From: CAZBZG01 sp964496245
GTDB lineage: Bacteria > Planctomycetota > SZUA-567
Assembly: GCA_964496245.1 (NCBI GenBank)
Contig: CAZBZG010000159.1
Span: forward strand, 1-10,660
Length of the DNA: 10,660 bases
Reading direction: 5' to 3'
This document shows, one piece after another, positions 6,735 to 10,660 of this stretch (positions are counted from its first letter, which is position 1; each line of letters opens with the position of its first letter). A model generated the notes under the pieces. That model saw only the letters and a list, made by a program, of their open reading frames with translations. It searched no databases and was not told the DNA's origin. The translations under genes were made by a program, and so were the position numbers.

Positions 6735-6763
6735 TTGACACAATTCCCACGCTGAGCTACGCT
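6735..6763 (+). promoter_or_regulatory. Sigma70-type promoter for the plus-strand membrane protein gene
   Basis: A perfect -35 box TTGACA (6735-6740) is followed after 17 bases by TACGCT (6758-6763), which keeps the first, second and last bases of the -10 consensus. It points towards the gene at 6926 with a leader of about 155 bases. Its -35 box lies only 25 bases from the -35 box of the opposing promoter, so the two promoters are back to back. I recognise nothing else in the leader. Confidence 0.55.
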
Positions 6764-6925
6764 CTTTGTCGGGATTTAGCCGGCAAGGCCTGCGTGTTCC
6801 GTCCCAGGCTTTTGCTCTGGGCCGGCGAACGGTCCGGATGCGGGGTCAGATACGCTGCTGTGCTGCGGCAGAGGGTAGCGGGAACCAGCTGAGTTCGCGA
6901 TTTGAGCGCACATGGGGGCGCTGCT

Positions 6926-7519
6926 GTGGCTCACTCTGAGATGATGGACAAGCTCGCCTGGCGGGCCAAGTGGCGCAAACGGTGGCACCGCTGGAAGACC
7001 GTCTTGTTCGTGCTTGTGGTCCTCATCATTTTCGTTCCCAGCTTTCTGGCGTTCACCCCCTGGGCCCCCGACATGGTCTGCGAGTGGATCGAGAAGAACC
7101 GGACCGACCCGATTACCCAACAAGTGAAACCCGTGGCAGCGGAACGTATGTACAACCTCGCCATGTTCTACTACTTCACCATGCGCGAGGACAAGGCGAT
7201 GGAGACCTGGGACAAGCTTACCCAGTGGTACTACGGCTACAGCATGCGGCGCTGGGCGGCGAGACAGCTGACCCGCGCGGAGCGCAGCCGCCGCACCATC
7301 AAGAAGAACAAACTCGCGTTCGATCCGGATGCTGAACGCTACGTTGGATTTGCTGTGTTCCGGATGGGCGAGTACCTCAAGCTCAAGAAGCACCGCGACC
7401 ATGCCGCACGCCTGCTTCGGCATTACCTCGACGAATGGGCCGACAAGAAAGGTGCGGATCCGAAGTTCAATCAGCAGGCCAGCACCATCATCGCGCTGAT
7501 TGGTGCAAAGGGAGGATGA
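6926..7519 (+). CDS. Uncharacterised single-pass membrane protein with helical, TPR-like C-terminal region
   Basis: I do not recognise a named family. With the GTG start at 6926 the product has 197 residues. A strongly basic and tryptophan-rich N-terminal stretch (AWRAKWRKRWHRWK, 11-24) precedes one transmembrane helix (about 25-44, TVLFVLVVLIIFVPSFLAF). By the positive-inside rule the N-terminus should be cytoplasmic and the C-terminal domain outside the membrane. The C-terminal part is mostly helical: MYNLAMFYYFTMREDKAMETWDKL (75-98) and YVGFAVFRMGEYLKLKKHRDHAARLLRHYL (139-168) resemble tetratricopeptide helices with aromatic and alanine spacing, but I see no full repeat set. The start is uncertain: GTG 6926 has GGGGG 7 bases upstream, ATG 6941 or 6944 would shorten the product, and TTG 6902 would lengthen it. 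It is transcribed divergently from the aminotransferase operon and is followed by a terminator-like hairpin. Confidence 0.7.
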   Translation: MAHSEMMDKLAWRAKWRKRWHRWKTVLFVLVVLIIFVPSFLAFTPWAPDMVCEWIEKNRTDPITQQVKPVAAERMYNLAMFYYFTMREDKAMETWDKLTQWYYGYSMRRWAARQLTRAERSRRTIKKNKLAFDPDAERYVGFAVFRMGEYLKLKKHRDHAARLLRHYLDEWADKKGADPKFNQQASTIIALIGAKGG

Positions 7520-7536
7520 GAGCCGTTCGGGCTCTC
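7518..7536 (+). other. Hairpin overlapping the stop codon of the membrane protein gene
   Basis: GAGAGCC (7518-7524) and GGCTCTC (7530-7536) form a 7-base stem around a GTTCG loop, beginning inside the TGA stop codon. No T-run follows. It may stabilise the 3' end of the message or act together with the stronger hairpin at 7560-7583. Confidence 0.4.
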
Positions 7537-7559
7537 TCCCCGGTCCGGCCTTCACGCTC

Positions 7560-7592
7560 CCGGTAGCCGTCCGCGGCTGCCGGTTGCTTGCT
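7560..7592 (+). terminator. Candidate intrinsic terminator after the membrane protein gene
   Basis: The arms CCGGTAGCCG (7560-7569) and CGGCTGCCGG (7574-7583) pair over ten positions with one G-U wobble around a TCCG tetraloop. The sequence TTGCTTGCT (7584-7592) follows directly, giving a moderate rather than strong T content. It lies 40 bases beyond the stop at 7519 and 40 bases before the next start at 7633, so it would separate the two genes into different transcripts. Confidence 0.5.
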
Positions 7593-7632
7593 CCGTTGGG
7601 CCGGCGCAACCTACCCGAGGAACCAGAGGACC

Positions 7633-8343
7633 ATGTCAGCAGCCAAGCCCGCCTCCCAATCCGAATCGGTCCTGCGGAAGCTCCGCAAGGCCCATGGCAA
7701 ATACCGGCCGCTTCCGCCCCTCGAACAGCTGGTTCTGGCCGTGCTTGAGGAAGGCAGCTCCGAAGGCGACGCCTCAAGCGCACTTCGCGCGCTCAAACAC
7801 TGCTGCGTCGACTGGAATGAGACCCGGGTGGCGCGCATCCCCGAGCTAAGTCGATGCTTGGGCTCGCTGCCCGACCCCGAGGAACGGGCGCGGCGTGTCC
7901 GTGACCTCCTCAATCGCCTGTTCGACCTCCGTGGTTCGGTCGACCTTTCGTTCCTCCGCGAACGCAAACCTGCCGAGGCCAGGCGCGCCCTGCTCGAATT
8001 GGATTCGGATATGCAGCGTCCGGTCATCAGCATGATCCTCTTCGAGCTGTGTCCCGGCGCTACCATCCCGCTGAGCCCTGGCGCCCTCCGGGCTGCGCGG
8101 CGCTACAACCTGGTGAGCCGGGTGGGGACCAAGAAGCAGCTGCAAAAGGTGCTCGAAGAAGACCTGTCCCCGGAGGATGCCGCACGGCTCGTACAGCACC
8201 TCGAATACGAGGCCGCCAGGGAAGCGGAGGGCTCCCGCAGATCCAGCAAGACCAGCACGTCCAAGAAGAAAACGAAGAAGACCAAGACATCCAAAAAGAA
8301 GCAGACGAAGAAGTCCAAGAGGAAGACGAAGCGCACGTCGTAG
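7633..8343 (+). CDS. Endonuclease III-like (HhH-GPD fold) protein, probably non-catalytic, with lysine-rich tail
   Basis: A 236-residue protein. Residues about 24-197 resemble in pattern an endonuclease III-like family I know from Planctomycetota: KYRPLPPLEQLVLAVLEE, then VDWNETRVARIPELSRCLG (59-77), DPEERARRVRDLLNRLF, LSFLRERKPAEARRALLEL and IPLSPGALRAARRYNLV. In active Nth proteins the helix-hairpin-helix reads LPGVGRKTA and the catalytic region VDTH; here the corresponding places read LDSDMQRPV and LSPG, so the catalytic lysine and aspartate seem absent, and no iron-sulfur cysteine cluster is visible. Residues 201-236 form a tail in which 19 of 36 residues are lysine or arginine, the rest mainly serine and threonine, as in histone H1-like tails; nonspecific DNA or RNA binding is inferred. 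ATG 7633 is chosen with GAGGAA or AGAGGA upstream; a frame extension to 7588 lacks support. The fold assignment is by eye. Confidence 0.72.
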   Translation: MSAAKPASQSESVLRKLRKAHGKYRPLPPLEQLVLAVLEEGSSEGDASSALRALKHCCVDWNETRVARIPELSRCLGSLPDPEERARRVRDLLNRLFDLRGSVDLSFLRERKPAEARRALLELDSDMQRPVISMILFELCPGATIPLSPGALRAARRYNLVSRVGTKKQLQKVLEEDLSPEDAARLVQHLEYEAAREAEGSRRSSKTSTSKKKTKKTKTSKKKQTKKSKRKTKRTS

Positions 8344-8446
8344 GTCCACCCGCGCTCGGGGCCTGGCGCGAGCGGGCGCGCATCCCGACGTAGCGCCGCA
8401 AGCCTCTCACCGATTTGCCTGAGAACCTCGCACCAAGGAGACTATC

Positions 8447-9319
8447 GTGCCACAGTTGACGCTTGGCTTGCCCAAGGGCAGCCTTCAGGAATCGACGTTC
8501 GCGCTTTTGCAGAAGGCGGGATGGCACTTCAGCGTCAGCAGTCGCAGTTACTATCCCCGCACCAACGATCCAGAGCTTTCCGCCATGCTCGCCCGGCCTC
8601 AAGAGATGAGCCGGTACGTGGAGCGCGGCGCGCTGGACGCCGCCATCACGGGACTTGACTGGACGCGCGAGAACGAATCGGATGTCGCAGTGGTCGAACG
8701 CCTCGTCTATGCCAAGGCCACGGCGCAGCCCGTGCGCTGGGTGCTGGCCGTGCCCGAGGAATCCGAGGTGCGAAGCGTAGAGGATCTCGCCGACAAGGTC
8801 ATCAGCACGGAAGTGGTCCATCTGACGCGGCAGTATCTCAAGGAGAACGGGGTGTCCGCTGCGGTGGAATTCTCACACGGCGCAACCGAGGTGAAGGTGC
8901 CCCACCTGGCCGATGCCATTGTAGACATCACAGAGACCGGATCCAGCCTCAAGGCCAACCGGTTGCGCATCGTGGACACGGTCTCGGAATCAGTGACCGT
9001 CGTGATCGCCAACCACAACGCCTATGCGGATCCGTGGAAGAAGGCGAAGATCGACGCATTATGCCTCATGCTGACCGGAGCACTCGCTGCGAACGACAAA
9101 GTGTTGTTGAAGTTCAACATTGCGGAGGCAAGCCTGGAAGGGGCAGTCGCGTGCCTGCCCAGCCTGCACAGCCCGACCGTGAATCACCTGGCGGAATCCG
9201 GATGGGCAGCCGTGGAAACCGTGGTGGATGAGAGCCTGACGCGCACCTTGATTCCGGAACTGAAGGCCGCGGGCGCAGAAGGCATTATCGAGCTTCCCTT
9301 GACGAAGATGATCGGCTGA
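8447..9319 (+). CDS. hisG: ATP phosphoribosyltransferase, long form
   Basis: HisG condenses ATP with PRPP to give phosphoribosyl-ATP, the first and feedback-controlled step of histidine synthesis, in the cytoplasm. The 290-residue product starts LTLGLPKGSLQEST, carries GALDAAITGLDW (61-72) and PVRWVLAVPE (95-104), and has the PRPP-binding loop DAIVDITETGSSLKANRL (156-173). Residues about 216-290 (KVLLKFNIAEASLEGAVACLPSL, HSPTVNHL, LKAAGAEGIIELPL) form the C-terminal regulatory domain that binds histidine in long-form HisG, so no HisZ partner should be needed. GTG 8447 is the start, with AAGGAG at 8435-8440 six bases upstream. The enzyme family is certain. It stands apart from other his genes: the gene before it is the lysine-tailed protein (103-base gap) and the gene after it is a small cysteine-rich protein. 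Confidence 0.96.
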   Translation: MPQLTLGLPKGSLQESTFALLQKAGWHFSVSSRSYYPRTNDPELSAMLARPQEMSRYVERGALDAAITGLDWTRENESDVAVVERLVYAKATAQPVRWVLAVPEESEVRSVEDLADKVISTEVVHLTRQYLKENGVSAAVEFSHGATEVKVPHLADAIVDITETGSSLKANRLRIVDTVSESVTVVIANHNAYADPWKKAKIDALCLMLTGALAANDKVLLKFNIAEASLEGAVACLPSLHSPTVNHLAESGWAAVETVVDESLTRTLIPELKAAGAEGIIELPLTKMIG

Positions 9320-9322
9320 CGC

Positions 9323-9351
9323 GGCCGGTGCACCGGCCCCCCGGCCTGCAC
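9323..9351 (+). other. Overlapping alternative hairpins downstream of hisG
   Basis: GGCCGGTGCACCGGCC (9323-9338) is a perfect 16-base palindrome three bases after the hisG stop. A second structure can form instead: GTGCA (9328-9332) with TGCAC (9347-9351) and GGCC (9335-9338) with GGCC (9343-9346), around a CCCC loop and with two bulged bases. The two cannot coexist. No T-run follows either, so the element may be a factor-dependent terminator or a 3' end stabiliser. Confidence 0.45.
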
Positions 9352-9391
9352 ACGCAAACGGGCGCCATCGGGCGGTCGTAGGGAGCGCAGC

Positions 9392-9718
9392 ATGGCCAAG
9401 ACCTGCCACCAGTGCGGGGAGTTGTGGGACGAGAAGCGCAGTCCGGGGTTTCGGGAGGACTGTCTGGCCTGCAACGTCCCCCTGCATTGCTGCAAGAATT
9501 GCCGGTTCTACGCGCCCCAATCCTACGAATGGTGCGGCGAGCCGCAGGCGCGGGACGAGAAGCCGCGGGATCCGGAGGAAGCCAACCGTTGCGACTATTT
9601 CGTCTTCGGGCAATCCAAGGAACGCGACGCGGCGGCGGAGAGAGAGCGCAAGGCGAAAGAGGGGTTGGCCAAGCTCTTTGGCGCTGGGTCTCCGGCAGAC
9701 GAGGGCGGCACAGAGTAG
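9392..9718 (+). CDS. Small nine-cysteine zinc-ribbon-like protein of unknown function
   Basis: A 108-residue protein with cysteines at 5, 8, 24, 27, 33, 34, 37, 48 and 67. C5-x2-C8 and C24-x2-C27 look like one zinc ribbon. LHCCKNCRFY (31-40), WCGEPQA (47-53) and ANRCDYFVF (64-72) form a second cysteine-rich block that I recall as a recurrent arrangement in uncharacterised bacterial proteins. The acidic and basic C-terminal region (about 73-95, rich in E, R, K and A) should be helical. A structural zinc role, perhaps with nucleic acid binding, is inference; I know no assigned function. ATG 9392 has GGGAG (9381-9385) six bases upstream. It lies between hisG (72-base gap) and the YebC-type gene (115-base gap) in the same direction, so it may share a transcript with either. 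Confidence 0.8.
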   Translation: MAKTCHQCGELWDEKRSPGFREDCLACNVPLHCCKNCRFYAPQSYEWCGEPQARDEKPRDPEEANRCDYFVFGQSKERDAAAERERKAKEGLAKLFGAGSPADEGGTE

Positions 9719-9732
9719 GCGGAAGTCAGCTC

Positions 9733-9755
9733 CCGCCTGGCCGTACGCCAGGTGG
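9733..9755 (+). other. Hairpin between the zinc-ribbon gene and the YebC-type gene
   Basis: CCTGGC (9736-9741) and GCCAGG (9747-9752) are inverted copies around a CGTAC loop; with the flanking bases the stem reaches nine pairs including one G-U wobble. It begins 15 bases after the stop at 9718. The sequence after it is purine-rich, so it is not a classical intrinsic terminator. Confidence 0.4.
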
Positions 9756-9833
9756 CAGATGTGGGCAGGGAAGAGCGCGCGGTCTCGCATGGAAACAGCG
9801 AAACGCGTACGCGCGCCGAGCAGGAGAGCGAAG

Positions 9834-10583
9834 ATGGCGGGTCATTCGCACTGGGCGGGCATCAAGCACAAAAAGGCGGCCAACGATGCCAAGAAGGGCA
9901 AGGTTTTCAGCAAGCTGAGCAAGCTGATTTACGGCGCGGTCAAGGAGGGCGGATCCGGCAAACCCGAAGACAATCCGCGGCTGCGGCTGGTGCTCGAGAA
10001 AGCGCGGCAGGCCAATATGCCGAAAGACAATGTGCAGCGTGCGATTCAGAAGGCGACCGACACCAAGGAGGGTTACACGAGCATGGTGCTCGAGGGGTAC
10101 GCGGCCGGTGGGATTGCGGTGGTCGCGGAATGCGTCACAGACAACACGAATCGTACGGGAAGCGAGGTGCGATCCATCTTCGAACGCAACGGCGGAAAGG
10201 TGGGAACGCCGGGTTGCGTGACGTACATGTTTGAGCGCAAAGGCGTGTATCACGTAGAAAAGGATGCGGTGGCCGAAGAAACGCTGATGGAAATCGCGCT
10301 CGAGAGCGAGGCTGAGGATGTGGTGGACCAGGGGGAGTTCTTCGAGGTAACCACAGCGCCGGGCAACTTCGTACAGATGGGAGAGGCCCTGGAACGGGCG
10401 GGCGTACCCACAACCGAGGGGGAAGTGCAGCTCCTGCCAAACAACGTGGTGGAGGTGGACGAACAGACCGCGCGCAAGGTCCTGGCGCTGAGCGACGCGC
10501 TGGAAGAACACGAGGACGTTAGCAGTGTGTACACCAACGCCGATGTGTCCGAAGAGGTAGCAGGTGCGTTGGGGTCGGGCTAG
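9834..10583 (+). CDS. YebC/PmpR family regulatory protein (TACO1-like)
   Basis: A 249-residue cytoplasmic protein of the usual family length. The N-terminal signature MAGHSHWAGIKHKKAANDAK (1-20) and KGKVFSKLSKLI are diagnostic, followed by NPRLRLVLEKARQANMPKDNVQRAI (about 47-71), GYAAGGIAVVAECVTDNTNRT, RSIFERNGGKVG with CVTYMFERKGVY, and a C-terminal part ending in ALEEHEDVSSVYTNAD. Family members have been described as DNA-binding transcriptional regulators (PmpR, YebC) and, for TACO1 and some bacterial YebC proteins, as translation factors acting at proline-rich or otherwise stalled sites; sequence alone does not separate these. ATG 9834 is chosen for the invariant MAGHS start and AGGAG (9822-9826) seven bases upstream; in-frame codons further upstream (GTG or TTG type near 9678, ATG 9789) are not used. 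In many bacteria ruvC follows yebC, but no ruvC start is visible in the remaining 77 bases. Confidence 0.94.
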   Translation: MAGHSHWAGIKHKKAANDAKKGKVFSKLSKLIYGAVKEGGSGKPEDNPRLRLVLEKARQANMPKDNVQRAIQKATDTKEGYTSMVLEGYAAGGIAVVAECVTDNTNRTGSEVRSIFERNGGKVGTPGCVTYMFERKGVYHVEKDAVAEETLMEIALESEAEDVVDQGEFFEVTTAPGNFVQMGEALERAGVPTTEGEVQLLPNNVVEVDEQTARKVLALSDALEEHEDVSSVYTNADVSEEVAGALGSG

Positions 10584-10660
10584 GGGTCCGCGAGGAAATA
10601 TCTGAGCCTAGGGGGTATCCACTTCGCTCTCGCAGCATCTCTCAGGTCCTGCCGGCGGCT

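Noticed and set aside
8223..8340. Repetitive AAG-rich stretch considered as a tandem repeat or a sequencing artefact
   Set aside because: It encodes an in-frame lysine-rich tail with mixed Ser/Thr codons and no exact repeat unit, and the frame closes with a normal stop.
9678..9833. N-terminal extension of the YebC-type protein
   Set aside because: The family starts at the MAGHS signature, which coincides with ATG 9834 and an AGGAG site; the extension is basic sequence unlike any YebC and overlaps the zinc-ribbon gene.
10584..10660. Start of ruvC after the YebC-type gene
   Set aside because: No start codon with a ribosome binding site followed by the RuvC N-terminal pattern is present; the stretch is left unassigned.
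1..10660. tRNA, rRNA, CRISPR array, insertion sequence or phage genes
   Set aside because: No cloverleaf-like sequence, regularly spaced repeats, transposase or integrase reading frames, or terminal inverted repeats with target duplications were seen on either strand.

Overview
The window is a GC-rich bacterial chromosome fragment (roughly 60-65% G+C by eye) with eleven protein-coding genes, no RNA genes, no mobile elements and no CRISPR array. Two features suggest the Planctomycetota or a neighbouring phylum such as Hydrogenedentota or Lentisphaerota: a DUF1559-like pseudopilin head with the H-X9-DG type C-terminus (3082-3798), and an endonuclease III-like protein with a long lysine-rich tail (7633-8343). 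This assignment is inference from protein style, not from a marker gene.

Layout. Positions 2-1601 (+): the 3' part of a membrane PIN/TRAM protein of the YacL type, then ispD (isoprenoid precursor synthesis). Positions 6576 down to 1621 (-): five genes in one direction with gaps of 31 to 85 bases, probably one operon. In transcription order they are a class III PLP aminotransferase, a Gfo/Idh/MocA oxidoreductase, a DUF4190/pseudopilin-like membrane protein, a small FMN-binding split-barrel protein and a shortened NagA deacetylase. Its last gene converges on ispD with only 19 bases between the stop codons. Positions 6577-6925: a divergent regulatory region with a TTGACA-containing promoter facing each way and an operator-like inverted repeat inside the minus-strand promoter. 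Positions 6926-10583 (+): an uncharacterised single-pass membrane protein, the endonuclease III-like lysine-tailed protein, hisG (long form), a nine-cysteine zinc-ribbon-like protein and a YebC/PmpR-type regulator. The last 77 bases (10584-10660) hold no gene I can recognise. Apart from the divergent region, no gap between genes exceeds 300 bases.

How the genes work together. ispD, hisG and the YebC gene are housekeeping. The minus-strand cluster is the most interesting unit: NagA chemistry (removal of an N-acetyl group from an amino-sugar phosphate), a Gfo/Idh dehydrogenase and a PLP aminotransferase could process an amino sugar, but the substrate is not readable from sequence. I see no convincing wholly new defence or mobile system. 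The points most worth checking are this operon, its NagA (both halves of the usual small beta domain missing or reduced), the DUF4190-pseudopilin hybrid and the endonuclease III-like protein that seems to lack catalytic residues.
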